From assembly GCA_013399895.1 (NCBI GenBank), contig VXBA01000164.1, positions 703,448 to 767,447 of the forward strand: 64,000 bases of DNA, read 5' to 3'. The DNA comes from Serilophus lunatus. Lineage: Eukaryota; Chordata; Aves; Passeriformes; Eurylaimidae. Under the pieces are notes generated by a model. That model had not been told where the DNA came from. It did no database searches and was given only the letters and a program-made list of their open reading frames with translations. Shown one piece after another: positions 49,041-63,100 of this stretch (its first letter is position 1; each line of letters opens with the position of its first letter). The position numbers were made by a program, and so were the translations under genes.

Positions 49041-52000
49041 CTCNTTTTGGTCTCATATCTTTGAGTTTAAATTAATAATCTGCCCAAACTGTCACATATA
49101 GAGAACTCAGACGTCATTGTTTTTCATTGTATTAGCTTGATGAGCATTTTGCATACAGATCACCCTCTCTTTGTACACTATTGTTATTAATATTGTTGCC
49201 GTTACTGCTCATTTTCTGTATCTTATTGATGTCTCCAGCATCTGAGATCTTTGTCTTTTGTGCTTCCAACTGGAGTGGGAGGACAAGAGAGTGGTGGCAG
49301 AGTTTCAGTGGGAGCACTAAATTGGGGAATACCATTCCTAAACCCCTCCACTTATAGAATCATGATGCCTGTCTAAAGAGGATTCAGTAAGCAACAATGC
49401 ATAAACCTAAATCTTTGGCACTGTTGGCATTTAAAGAATCATCAACAGAGGAAAAACTTTGTGGGAACTTCCAATAAGAATTCTGAACTGAATCTCATTT
49501 TCACTACATTTGGATCTCTTTTGTCTTTCTTTCTATAATGATCAAGCACTGAAGCATTCCTTGACTGAACACTGTCAAAAAAGTGCATTTTAAATTGGGA
49601 ATACTTGCACTTCAGTGACAGTGGTATTAAGAATTATTTCTAGTCACATTTCCAGGTGTCATACTAAGTCAAAAAAATACAAAATCGTTTGCAGTTCATA
49701 GACAAATCATGAACTGAAAAAAAAAGAAAAAGAATAAAAGGGGGGAAAATGTGTATCATTTGGGACCTCTTCACTGAAACTGCTTAGGGTAGAAAAGGGG
49801 AAGCATCATTTTCATGAGCTTTGAAAAATGCAATATGCTCCAGGTAAAACTTCCATCACCCTCTGTGGAGTGTGATTTCTTTTTTAAGAAGGCAAATAAA
49901 CACTTTCCTCCCCCAAAACAAACCTTAAATCAGAGCTTCTTCCCAGAAGCTCAGATATGCCTTGTATAAGTCTTACCATATACAGCTATGTATTTTTTAG
50001 TCCAAAGACTCTCACAAGCCTCTTTGAGTACTCCCCCAGCATCATGAACCAACATGTAGCTCTGGGCAGGTTGGTAACACCTGCTTAGGAAAGTTCAGGA
50101 AAATTGAGGCATCTTGTTCCACTTTAGGGAAAACCCAAACGTGGGTCTGAAGTGTTTTGCAGATCCTGAAACATTATTTTCTTGGATTCTAAATATAAAT
50201 GTTTATTATGATTTGTAGATTGAAACCAGCAGCATTCTGCACTGGCATGTTACAAAGCCAGAGGAAGGCCTACTGACAATACGGCGTGGTGTCTTTCCTC
50301 CATCTGAATGTTCAGAACTACCTTTGGACAATTAGGCATAAGACTATATTTCGTAAATTTACATAAAATGAGAATCACACAGATGGACAACACATGCTTC
50401 CCATAAGTCCAGTGTGAAAATTACTCTATCACTTGTCGTTGTACCCAATCTTTCCACATTTCTGGCAATTCACATCTTAAACAAACAAGAATTGTGACAA
50501 GCAAAACAGATGGTCTCTCCTCCTCCTTCCTAAAAAGTTCCAAAGGCACATTTCCCAAAATTCTTGCTTTATAATGGTGCTGTTCTACTTGTCACAGCAG
50601 TTTTGAAAGAAGTTTCAGTAACACACAAATAGCAGGCCCAAGCTTCTTTTACATTAAGGTCCTGGAAAACTTGCCCTGCAGTACAAAGATCCACACAGAG
50701 AATGAGCTAAAGCCCTCAGATCTTCTAGGTGAATTTAAAGAGATGATAGGCAAGCTGTTTTAAATAGTCTTGCTATTCAAAGGCTAAAAGGCAGATTCTG
50801 TTTCCTTCTCCATTTATAAGCTAGGCTATTAATTGGTGTTTGGCATCAGGTCATTATTCAGCGTGTGGGAGCTTTATCAAATCGACATATTCACTGAGGA
50901 AAAAATGTGCTGCAAAAAAGACCACTCCTAATCTGTGGCACATGAGCTTTTTCATTGCTAATATTCACAAGGGCTCCACCCCACGTGGTCTTCTGCTCAA
51001 ATGTGCGAACTATGGCTACGGGTATCCATCTCCTACATATAAGAGCAGTTCAGTGTTCAGAGGGATGAGACAGGCTAGTGCACCTTGCAAGAATTACAGA
51101 GATGTAGACCACTATGTGGAGAGACTTATGAACAAGCTGATGACAGGCAATGTCAGGTGTGAAGAAATCTTTGAGCAACCCTTATGACCAAGAGCATAAC
51201 CTGGTTCTGCCTCTAGGCAGCGTCACCTGTAAAATTAACTCCCTACTTCGCAAGAAAAAAAAATATCAATAAGCAATACAGACATTATGCCATTAACCTC
51301 CTTTGCAACCCCATTTCATAAGCTTCCCTCAGTCTCTACTACTACTTGTATACATTTTGTAGGTTTTCAAATTAATAGGACTTAACAAATTAAGCTGCAT
51401 CCATATCTTGTCTTTGCTCTGCAACTGAGCAAGCAGTTCTTGGTTAAGGTATTGCTAAAGGAATAGCAAGTGTGCAACACATCAGAAAACAAGACACAAG
51501 CCTGGCCCTTGCTGCCTTTTTTCCCACAATTAGTCTATCATGGAAAAGGTATAGCAACATTACCACTGTCTTAAAGGAAACAACTGTTGTCAGCTGCATT
51601 TTGAGAGAAGTCTGATAATGTCAGAGCATACCAGGTAGCATCTTAAAACACCTGCTTTGATGAAGAGTCCTTAGAGGAGGAAACTATTCACTAAACACCA
51701 AAAGATAGTGTAGAGGCCTGTGGCAACCCTCACCATGCATAGAAAAGCAACTCCAGGACCCACTAGGTAGCAGGTTGGCAGATGGTTTTTCCAGGCTCAT
51801 TTTCAGACTCATGTGCCTCAGTGCTGTCTTATGTATCTCACTTTGGCTCTAAGCCTTGTTTACAGGCATGATATTTAGTCCCCTGACCAGAAGACGAAGG
51901 GAGTGCTACATATTCTGTATTATGCTGCAAGCTTGTACTATTCATGTGTCAGACTTGAAAGTGTGCTTTTCTCATTTACAGTTTAATACATAAATTCAGA

Positions 52001-55000
52001 TGCTTCTAGTAATGAACAACAAACAGTTGAAACTCACCTTTAATGGAAGAGAGAGCTAGTGAAAGTTTTTTGCATCTGTGGGTCATCAAAATCATCGACA
52101 TCAGTTTCATAATTAACTGAATAGATGGCACCTAAGGCCGATTTGCTGGTTGAAAAGAAAGAGAATACAGAGACTCTCACTAATGATCAGGATCTGCCAG
52201 TATCTCACTTACTCTGAATATCATTCCACTGACTAAACTACCTTTTCAGTTTTAGCTGACCAAGTCAAGGCATCATTAAATTAGGTTGAGCAATAATTTG
52301 TGCCCCAAATACTCCCACTGGTACAACTGGACTATTTCTGTAATAAATTATTATTCGTGTTTGTCCGTGCTATTGTTCCCTTCCCCTAAACAACATTGAA
52401 CATATCAGGAGTAGGAGTCATTTCATATTAAAAGACATTTAAAAAAGCAAGAAGTCTTTTCTGAGGTGTTTATAAACTCATATCTACAGACTGAAGTCTT
52501 TTATTTGACCTTAAATTCAATACATACAACCACAAGTTTCCCCATTCTATCCACCCTGGCAATGTTTGCATCCCAGTTTGAATTAATCACTTCTGAAGCA
52601 AAAATCTCATTCAGTTTCTGTACTCCCAGCTTGTTGGAGCCTGTGCTTTGTACAAAAAAACTGCATCTACATTGCAGGGTCAGAACAAACTCTGCTTCAG
52701 CAGTACTTAAAACTTTTAAGGGGCATCTTTGTAGCATTTACAACTAGAGACCAGATATCTTCCAAGAAAGGCAATTAATTAAATTAAGTATATAAATTAG
52801 TTTATTAAATATGAAATGTGATTTTTTTTGTTGAGAAACCTCTTTTGAGTTTCAAAGCCAAAACACAGAACTCATTTTCAAAATTTCAGAACTCATTTTC
52901 AAATAGATCTTGATTGCAAAGTAAGGGATCAAAAAAAGACCTTTTAGTAAACAGTACACATAATTTATAGGCTGAGTATTTCCTTCCAGAAACACTTGTC
53001 CCTCCGTTATCATCAGCACAAGCAGAAGTATCATCACTCCACAAAACTGAAAGGCAGCTGTGCACAACCTTTGCCTTTCAACAAATACTTCATAGTGAAA
53101 GATTGAAGGGGAAAAGCAAGGAGATTCCTGGGAACACCTGTGCCGTTTGCCATGTTACCTTCTGGTGACCAATACTACAGATTCAAGAACACCCACCCTA
53201 ACTTCAAAAGCTCTCTGTAGTTCTCAATAAGCATGCAGGAATCTGCCTGGCTTGAGGCACCAGAGGACATTGCATAGAGAAGGAACAGTGAAGGCCAAGT
53301 TCTTTAAAACTAATCGCCACAGTCTGGCAAATTTTTGGCATAGAGCCGCCCCCATCAGCCATTCAAAAATGCCAGGTGGCTCCATCTTGCCAGCGAGATA
53401 ATTTGGCTGAGATTTTGAAATGAAGCAATTCAAAGTGAAAATCATCTGCCCTTTCCAAACAGAACTGTCTCAAACACTTGATTAGATTTCAATCCAAAAT
53501 AGATATTTTTCTGTTCAAATTAACTGACTGCAACATAAGCCCTTTATTTCCTAGCTTGTCTGGCTGATTGTTCCTCATAACAGACAGTGGCATTTCTGCG
53601 TGTTACCTTTGCTTAGGTGTGGACTCTATTATGGAAACTGGCAGGATATAATTTGTACTCTCAGTAAGTAGGAATTGAATAACAACTCTTCTGAGCCACA
53701 ATGCATATTTGCCTGCAGCTTCTTGCCACATAGTATCTGAAAGGCTGTTAACACAACCTTTTTTTTTGTTTATAAAATATTGAATGGGTAAAACTGAATC
53801 TGAGGTAATTTTATAAATTTTCTGACCTCAGAAACAATTCCAATCTTGAAACTGCTCTAAGATCTTATTTTTATAGGCCTAACTTTAAATAATTTTATTC
53901 TCAAAAAAGAGAATTTTATTGAAGATAACTTTTTGTTGAATTTGATTTTATTTACACCGTAAAGAATTTTAAAGTTTAAAAACATCCAAGCACAGTTTAA
54001 TTGGCCTGATGTGAACTATCTTTGTTTGTTTTTCTGGAGAACCTTTTTGCAGTCTATAGTTCCTAAGTTTCAGATATTTACAAGAGTTTTACCATGCTAC
54101 AAAGCAAAATGTGTAACTGGCTCAATATCATTGACATGGTTTTCACAGTCCCTGTAACACGGAAAAACATCTTCTTAGTTACTGTGAAGGCCAGTAGGGA
54201 GCTCTCTAGGCTTGTCCTTTGCATAACAGCTTGTAAAGTTTTTCCTAATGATTTCTCCACCAAACTCATCTGTGCTTTAGATGTAGCAATTTTGATCCAT
54301 TCTGACTTGCGCTTTTCGGGGAGAGGTGTTAAATTCTGACAAGCCTCCAGGCAATAAAGCTGCCTTTTTAAGCTCTCCTTTGAGATCTCAGAAATAATCC
54401 ACAGAGACCAACAGTCTCCTGTCTAAATTGATTAGAGCTTATTTTGTTTGCTGCTTCAACTATGTGCTTTCCTGTCTCCCAAGAGATACCTCTGCTGGCA
54501 CAGACCCAAACAACCCTGCAGAGAGAAATTGTAGCCAGATGTGATGTTTAAGGGAAAGGAGAGCAAGGGAAGAAGATTCTCTCTGCCACTCATCTAAGTG
54601 TGTCATCCTCTGGACAGTGGTCTAAATTACATTTTCCAGACCACAAAAATCTTGAGATAAATAAAGGGGGTTCCAATAGGTTGCAGACCAAACCAAAAGC
54701 CACCTGCATCTGCCTAATACTGAATCCTACCCAGTCCAACCAGGAGCAAAATATAAATTTTCTATTATTATCTCCATAGCTCATTGCTGAAAACAGCCCT
54801 GATCCTTTGACATGAAGAATTAAAATTCATTTTTGGATAAGTCCATGTAATCTGCTTCTACCCTTGGACTACGGCTCCCCTTCGCATTGTACCTGTTGCA
54901 ACAAGAGGCATGAACTGCAGCACCACCCAAGTCAGAAGATGTGCTAGCAGGCAAAACTTTCACGTTTGAGGCCCTCTTTCTGTCTAATTAAATTTTCAAT

Positions 55001-58000
55001 TAATTATTTTGTCCATTTTAAAGTTTACATTTTGCCTCATTTCCTCTCTTTGTCTTGAGAACGAAAAAGCTAGCCAGGCAACAGAGGATCAGTCTTCCCA
55101 CAAGGATTGCATAGGATATTTTGAGCTCTACCTTGCACTGTGCAGCAATCTTTTACAAAGAGTGCCATGGCAAAATGTGAACTGTCTTATAGAGCAGGAG
55201 GCCACAAAACCACCTGAATTAAGTAAGCACATTGAGCCTCCAGGTGGGCAGCAGACTATATGGAAAACTCTTCCCACCAGGAAGATAAACTTGTAGTCCA
55301 GCAACATTTTTCTCTTTTTTCTGCTACTACCTTGAAGCCTTAAACCCACTGGATTGATTTGAAGTTTTTCTATTTACTACAGTGTTTCCAGGCCAGGTCA
55401 GACTATTCCTTCCTGAGTGCAAACTCTTGGTTTTCTTATTAGAACCTCATAATGGAATCTTACTCATAGTTCTTGGAAGCAATGTTCCCCCTTGGAACAA
55501 TTTTATAAGTGATATGATTACAAAAGACTGAAATGTGATGAAAGTCCTGCATAAACCAGGGCAAAATTGAAAGCCTGCATTTCTAAAAGCAACTTATCTG
55601 TGTTTGTTAGATGGGGAAAAGAAAAAAGGGAAAGAGATTACTGCTGAGGAAAGCATTGTCAGAAACATTTGTTTTCTCTGGACCATAAATTGACCAACAC
55701 TGTATTCTTCAGAAAGCAGAAGCTGCCTTCTCACAGTTGAGCTGTGATGTGTTAAAATAAAAATACATTAGAAAATCCAAGCACTCAGTACTTTACGAGA
55801 GGGAAAAAAAGCTGTCTGTCCAAATTTCATCCTGTTTTTTCTGCAAGCACTGTGAGCACTCTGTTGTGTGACATGGAGTCCAGGCTGTGATGGCCACAGT
55901 GTCATATCCCAGGTTCACTTGGCGTGCAGAATAGGTGATGTGCAAACCCTTATTCAACCCTTCTGTGTACTTCCTTTCGAGAGATGGCTTAGGCATTATT
56001 TGCAGGACCACAGGCCAATGTTTTATCAAGTATGAAGTTATTCACTGTCTCCTGGAATTTTCTGTGATGATATCAATTCACAGCAAATGATCCACAACCA
56101 ATATGAATTTATCTTTCTGGTAAGCCAGAGACGATGAGAGCAAGTTCACTTTACAGAAGGAAAGGAAGTAAAAGCACCAGCGCCAAGGTATTTGGGTCCA
56201 CTTTAGTTAATTGTCCTTCAGGAGGTTTTCTAAAGCATTTAATATTTTGCAACATCATGTGGAGAAGAAACCTAGAAAAAAATTCTTATGTATAACTCCA
56301 GCAACAAAACATCTTAGCTTCATAACAGAGAGATTCCACCTAGTTCTCCAAGTGACATTCCTGAAGTGATATTACAGACAAACCATAAGTGGCCATTAGT
56401 GGAGACTTCTAAACATCCATTAGACTAATATATGCTGATTTAGGTATTTCCCTGCAGTAATGTTCATTGCACAGAACTGTATTTTTTCCTTCTGCAAGCT
56501 GAAGCAAAGCCCAGTTTCCACTGTAGATACAGATAACAATCGTGTCCCCCACCCCTCCATCCCTCATAAATATGTGAGCTGAAATTCTCCCTCTGCTCCC
56601 AGCCATAGTCACTATCATCTCTGATACAGGGTTCAGTCCCTACCAATTCTTTCAGACTTTTTTCTGACTTTCTTTTGCAATTCAGTGTGAGAGACCCCTC
56701 TTTTTGTCATGCAGACATTTTGAAAGGAAACTCCAAGAGAGCAAGACAGGTGTGTAAATTCTGCAGGTATGACCAGCTGAAAGCCAGAGACTTAAAATGA
56801 AAAGCATTAGAGAATATGTAGTAGACAGGATTGCTAACACCTCTGTCTTTAATGGGTGCAGTTGTGGCTGCCACAACTGTGTCCTTTCCTTTTGACTAAA
56901 AGATTACAATTATCTCACTGTTACTAAGCTTTACCTCAGTTATATCTCATGGCAGTGGATTCCCCAAGCTAGCAATAATAGCACCATAAGATCTAGCCTA
57001 TGTGCCAGTGTTTCATCTATATATTTGCAATAGTTAAAAGTTCAGAGGAAAAGGAAACTGAACATGCTAGCAAAGAAGGTGCTGAATATATATACTATGT
57101 CTCCACCAAGAAAATTTGCAAAGCCTGTTTAAGCACAGATACACATACCCTTAGCACATAACAGAGACAGAGACCAAGCATCATGGGTTTCCTCATCTCA
57201 CAGTCCCATATAGCAAACTACAGAAGAATCATGAGAAGTAGTCTCATGACTCTATCTTCTGCTTTTGAGAAAGAACAGACAGCACATAACAGCTACACCA
57301 AGAATAGGTTTTTAACTGCCCACAAACCCTCTATTTAGTAAAATACAACCCTTCTATGCTGTGCCACCAGTAAAGTACCTGGCAAGACACTTGTCCTGTT
57401 GTAGTGTGTGCTGCTAAAACTTTCTTTTTAACAAGCTCAAATTTCTTCTCCTTAAGACGTAGTGATGGAATTTAATCTATTAAAAATTGGGATTTTTTTT
57501 TTCTGGTTAAAGCGGGGCTAAGAAGATCTGCCATAACTTTTTATTTTTAACACTGTGCTGCAGAGGGGAAGAGATGAAAAAAAAAGGTAAAACAATGTCA
57601 AAAGATTATTCAGTGTCTGACACTCAGTGGTCAAAATCTAGTACTGCAGCTACAGAAATCAGAACTGACTCGAAAGTGACCCAGCTCAAGAGTGACCCCG
57701 TTCAGTGCACTAATAGAAATATTAAAGCATACATCATCTCCCCTTTTCATATTGTATTAGTATATGTTTTAAAGTTATGGGATCAAAACAGTGAGAATTA
57801 AAACCAGGGTTTAAGTTACAGATAACTAAACCTGAATAGAGAGCACAAAAGTCTAAACATTCTACCTTAGTTATTTTGAAATTAATGGAATTGTTTCTGT
57901 TTGATCATTAACTACTCAGAACAGATAGATTTTTGTTTTCCACATTTTTTCATTTTTAAAAATGCCAGTCATATTACTGGCATATTTTAATAAAACTCAG

Positions 58001-59059
58001 TGATGACCTAAGCCTATCACTTTGGGAAATTTTAGGAAAAAAATGCTAAAATGCAGATACAATCCCACAAAAATTATCTACATAAAATCACTGAATTAAT
58101 CTTAATTCAAAATAAGACATTAAATCAAAATATATAGATACTGTTAAGAATTACTAGTAAACTTTACAAAGATATTCAAGTTGCTGCAAGAGATACCTAA
58201 TGCCATAGTATATTATTGTAAGTTAGGCAGTGAAACCTCTTATAGCCTAACACAATGAAAAATAATATTCTAAAATAGAATACAAACAAAAATGTCCCCA
58301 AAAGACCTCTCACTGTATGTTATCAGAGACATACAGGCTTTGGTTTGCATCTACAGACAAATCAAAGCCAAACTGGTGCCGAAACCCAGCCAGAGGTGGC
58401 AGGGTTGAGAACATCATCTCCTGAGAATATTGTCTGCTCTGCTGCCCTAGCTAGAGTAAGTGGTGTGACTCAACCACTCTGGCCTAGGGAGTAACCTTGG
58501 TGGGCACCAGAAATGCAGGTTTAATCCTGCAGGTTAAAGGACTCATGATCTACAAGAAAACAACGGCACAAAACGAGAGGCAGACTATACCTTCTAGCAT
58601 CACATTTTATGTCGGGAATAGATGCTATCCAAGGGGAAAAAAAATGAAAATGAGGTTGCAACTGAATGGAGGAGATTTGGGAAAATTCTTAAAAATCCCT
58701 TTGCTTAGTGAAGAACGTGATCAGAGGTTTTCCAGGAGGCATATTCCAATAAAGACAAAAAAAATGTCAAAAAGGAATTCAAAACCACAGACAAGTTTTG
58801 TCCTTCACTCCTTGAGTTTATGGACCAGAACATTCTAGATTACCTTCACAGTACTGATGGCTTGGTTTTGAATCCCAGCCCTCTATACCAGAAATAATTC
58901 TGTGTATCTTTTCAAAAGTTACAATGCTTTGCACAACAGGAACTTTTCTCTTAGAAATCAAGGTGGACACACATGGCATTTTTGGCAAAAACAAATATAC
59001 TATCTTGAAACCTAAGCTATCTTGCAAATCTTAAACTATCTTGCAAATGTTTTGCATTT
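49041..59059. other. AT-rich intergenic DNA
   Basis: About 10 kb with no supported gene. The longest frame (115 codons, 50840-51187) opens with TTG, has mixed composition and no recognised domain, and is discussed as a weak observation. A CTCF-like partial core (TAGATGGCACC) lies at 52122-52132. One ambiguous base is at 49044. Confidence 0.5.
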
Positions 59060-59925
59060 TGCAGACATACCTTGATCCAAAAAGGAGACTGCACAACCTG
59101 GATATTAGAGAGTGTAAGATTCTCCTTCTTTCAAACAAGGAAGAATCTCACCAAGCCCTTATCCTCCTGGGAGACTTTAATCATCCCATTATCTATTGGA
59201 AGGGCAACACAGCAGTGCACAAGCAATCTAGGAGGTTTCTGGAAAGTATTAATTATAAGTTCCTAAAACAGAGCAAAAAATGCTGGGCCCAGTCCTGTGA
59301 CATCTTCATTAATGATCTGGACCACAAAGCAGAGTACACCTTCTGCAAATTTTCAGATGATATAAAACTGGGAGGAACAGCTTTAGGAAAAATGTTGTCA
59401 GCAGGGAGGTAATCCATCCTCTCTAGTCAGCCCTGGTGAGATACATCTCAATTACTCGGACAAAGTTTGGGCTTCTCTGTACAAGAGTCTTGGGAAGGGC
59501 CATAAAGATGTTCCTTGAACATCTTTAGATGTTTAGACAGAGTGGGGCCTGTTCAGCCTGGAGAAAGGAGGGCCTGGGAGTATACTATCAATATGTATAA
59601 ATACCTGATGGAAGAAAATTTAAAAGATGGACCTAATCCTTTTCCAGTGGAGTACAGTGACAGCAAAAGAGGCAATAGGCAAAAACTGAAATGCATAAAA
59701 TTCCTCTTAAACATAAGCTGAAGATTTACTTTTTACAATGGGGATAGTCAAATGCTGCCACAGATTGTGCAGAGAAGCAGTGGGGTTTCCATCCTTGGAG
59801 GCATTCAAAATCCAGCTGGACACTTCTTGAGCATCGTATTCTGGGTGACCCTGGTTGAGTAGGGGATTGGGCTAGATGTTCTCCAGAAATCCCTTCCAAC
59901 TTCAGCCACACTATGACTGCATGAA
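59060..59925 (+). mobile_element. CR1 LINE copy with internal deletion
   Basis: A dead CR1 retrotransposon containing two separated pieces of its ORF2 and most of the 3' UTR. The frame at 59041-59412 first shows the endonuclease motif GDFNHP (59170-59187) followed by the 'RRFLESINYKFLKQ' segment. It then jumps directly to the reverse-transcriptase region 'IFINDLD...FCKFSDDIKLGG' (59302-59372), where SDD replaces the usual ADD of the catalytic box. All of the reverse transcriptase between these is missing. The 3' UTR follows ('gcctgttcagcctggagaa', 'tcaatatgtataaatacct', 'tttccatccttggagg', 'ttgggctagatgttctcc', 'cccttccaacttcag') without a clear octamer tail. Confidence 0.92.
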
Positions 59926-60097
59926 TGTGCAGCTTTGACTTCACTTTGGCAATGGACTTCTACAGAATCCTGCTGCTTCCTTAATGCTTGAAAGGCATTT
60001 AGTTAAGACCAAAATAAACAGAAGTTACAAGAAATGCTGGAAACAGACTTTTTCTTCTTAGCCCAGGAACCTTAAATATATAACACACCACCACGCT

Positions 60098-60128
<31 letters not shown>

Positions 60129-63100
60129 AATCTTGAGAAGACTTAGGTATTTTCAGCATTCTGATTCAGTGCACAAACACTAAGTTTTCTGTGAAACAAG
60201 CTATGAAGTATCTTTTTCTTAATTTTCTCTTAGAAAGTGTCTGTGTAACAAGCTTAGGAGACATAGTCTAGATATAGCCCAAGCCATTCACCCAAGGTGA
60301 ATCAGGCAATGTAGAAATAATTGTAAACCTAATATTTTTCCTCAAAAATTCACTGTTCTAAATAATAACTCAGTACAACTGAAAGGGTGAATGAGATTTC
60401 TTGACTGTTAGTCATGTTTATTCTTACCTCTTATTAGGCATGACATGAGACCTTGAGTAGCAAAAAAGTAATTTCATTAATATTTGAATAAAATATCCCT
60501 TTGGTTTTAGTATTTTTTGAGTATACCTACAGCATAAAAGAGGGCAGTTTTAAGGTAAAAGTTTTTGATTTGATGAATGACCTGCAAATGTGGTAAGTGC
60601 TGCACATCCTCAAGATGTGACTATTAAAACTGTTCTACTGCTCTACAATGTGCAGTATGTAAGGAAAACATTTACAAGAAAAGCTTTACAAATACTTTAG
60701 TAAATTTTTAAATATCTTCTGAGTACTATTTATTGCATTTTTGTATGTTAAGTCATGTTTTTACCTTCAGAAATCTATCAAGTACAGAATTATCTTTTTT
60801 TTTTAAAAAAAAAGAGCTTAAAATATCTTCCTTAAAAACAACAGCAAGAACAATGAATGAAAAAAATACAGCTTAAAATGTAATTAGGTAGGATTAGTTA
60901 AACTTCTTCTGTGTAAAAATTTTTTCAAATCAGATGTTTGTGAAAAGTCAAGAACCAATGTCTAGATATTTTTGAAACAAAAATGCAATCAAGTAATATG
61001 CAAAAAAACCCCAAAAAAGCAAACAGCCATTTATCAACCAAGACATGACAGAAAAGTCTTTTAAAACTTTTTCCCCCCGCCCCCAGCTTTTGTCTCCCTG
61101 AGGACAAAAATCTGATTTTAGGAACCTAGTGGTAACACTAATGTCTTCTTGCCCACAATATAGCATGATGTAGTCTGTTTGGTCTCGGAGCTAGGGACTA
61201 ATACAAGCCCCTCACTCTTAGTCCTAGGGAGTATAATTCTGGAGAGAAAATTTAATATTTTGAGAAAAGAAATAAAATCTGTAACTATTTGAATAAGTGT
61301 CTTTCTGTACTCTTACCAAGGCACTTGGATTTTTGGCTAGGGAAAAGTGAGGTGATGGAAGAGAATGCTATTTTGCAGTGTGTCTTGTTCCCACATACAT
61401 ATTTGTTAAAATCAGACATATATATGTGCCTGATCACATACACACATATCTATTATATTCCAAGTATCCAACAGTACAAAGGCAACCTTCCTCTGCATCA
61501 GGAAAGAAAATGTGCTCTGCAAATCAGGCTACAGCCTTCCCAGCAACTCTTGTAAAATAATAGAACTGAAGATACATCTTGACCTCTAGATACCAGCTTC
61601 TATGTCAAGAAAATCAAGGCTGCTAAAGTATGCCATGGTATCATGGGAACATGTTTGGAGGATGCTGTTTCACCAGTAGCTTTTCATCTTGAACTGACAT
61701 TTCTCACTATTCATATCCATCAATGTCAAAAACTGTATCAGGTTTTACAGCAAACTTTCTACATTTGCCTTAAAGGGTGTCAGTCAGCCTATGCTCTGCA
61801 CAGTTAGATGGGCTCAGTGGGCAGCAGGACTCCCAGCTGCGCTGAAATGCAGTCTGCACCAATGCTCGTGTAAGACACGTCACCATCCTGACAGCAGCTA
61901 TGCTCAGAGGAGGGCATGCTTTTTCCCACACAGCTGATGCTTCCTCTCCCTGTAACTGCAGTAGCTTTGCACTGGAAGTAGGAGTTAGTGTTACTATAGT
62001 AGAGTGGTTTTTCTTGTGTTTGTTGAAAGGTGTCTAATAGTAAGTACAGGCTTGAGTGAATGTGTCATCTGCCAGGCTTTGTGCATGTGGAATAGAAGAG
62101 AGGGAAGCTGAGCATTCGAAGAGTGTTCCCTGATGATTACAGGGGTAGGAGGGGCAGTTGACTGTCTGCATCATCTCATCTCAACACCTTGTTTTGAATG
62201 TGATCCTTTGAAAGATAGATTCTGAAGACGGAAAACAAAGTGGTAAAACTAAGATCTCAAACAGTTTTAAGATCAGATCAATTCAAACAAATAAAAGAGG
62301 ATCTTCCTTTTATACACTGAAAGGGAAATTTATTTAAAACAACTCATGACAGAATGGATTGCAGGACACTCAGACTACATTCTAATGTTTTTGTAAGTAT
62401 CCGCCAATTTAATCTCTACTTGGACATATTGTTCACTTTTTATTAGTATCTTTTCTAAATATATAATTGGACATCACAATCTGATAATGAAAACACCATA
62501 TAGATCCCAAAAGGACAAAGTATCCTGAGTTTGCATGTTTAAGTGGGAATAATTAGGATGATGACTTTTCTAAGATTTCTAAGTGAAACTTTAGTACTGA
62601 TGGCACTAAAACTCAAAACCTTGAAATACTATAAAAAAGTTCAAGTTGATTTCCAGTTTGGAAAGCAACAACTAAGTGCAATCTGAATTCTCAGTTCCAT
62701 CCCTCATAAATTTCACATTTGACCATTTATATATCTGAGGATGCTTAAATGAGATCTCAAAACAGAAACTTTCTTCTAACACTGATCCAGACAGAAGCTT
62801 AGCTTTCATCTCCATGCATGAAATTTCCAGTGAGTTGCAGCCTTCCAGTTACCACAAACAACCAAGGCAGTAAGATAATCATCAGATCTCTCCCTGATAA
62901 AGGCCTCTGTGATGGCTCATCAGAGCAAAAGAAATAAACAGCTTTCATCCTCTAATTAAAAGTTGACTAACTACAAAGAAATTAGCAAAAGGCAGCAACT
63001 TACACAATGAATAACCAAGATTAGTCCTCTTAGAAGCTATTCAGCTAGACACCATGTAACAGGAAATGAATTTTCTACATTTTTTCATAGCAAAAAATTA

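Noticed and set aside
51755..51775. CTCF-like CCACTAGGTAGCAGG
   Set aside because: A core base is wrong (GGTAGC instead of GGTGGC), so affinity is expected to be low.
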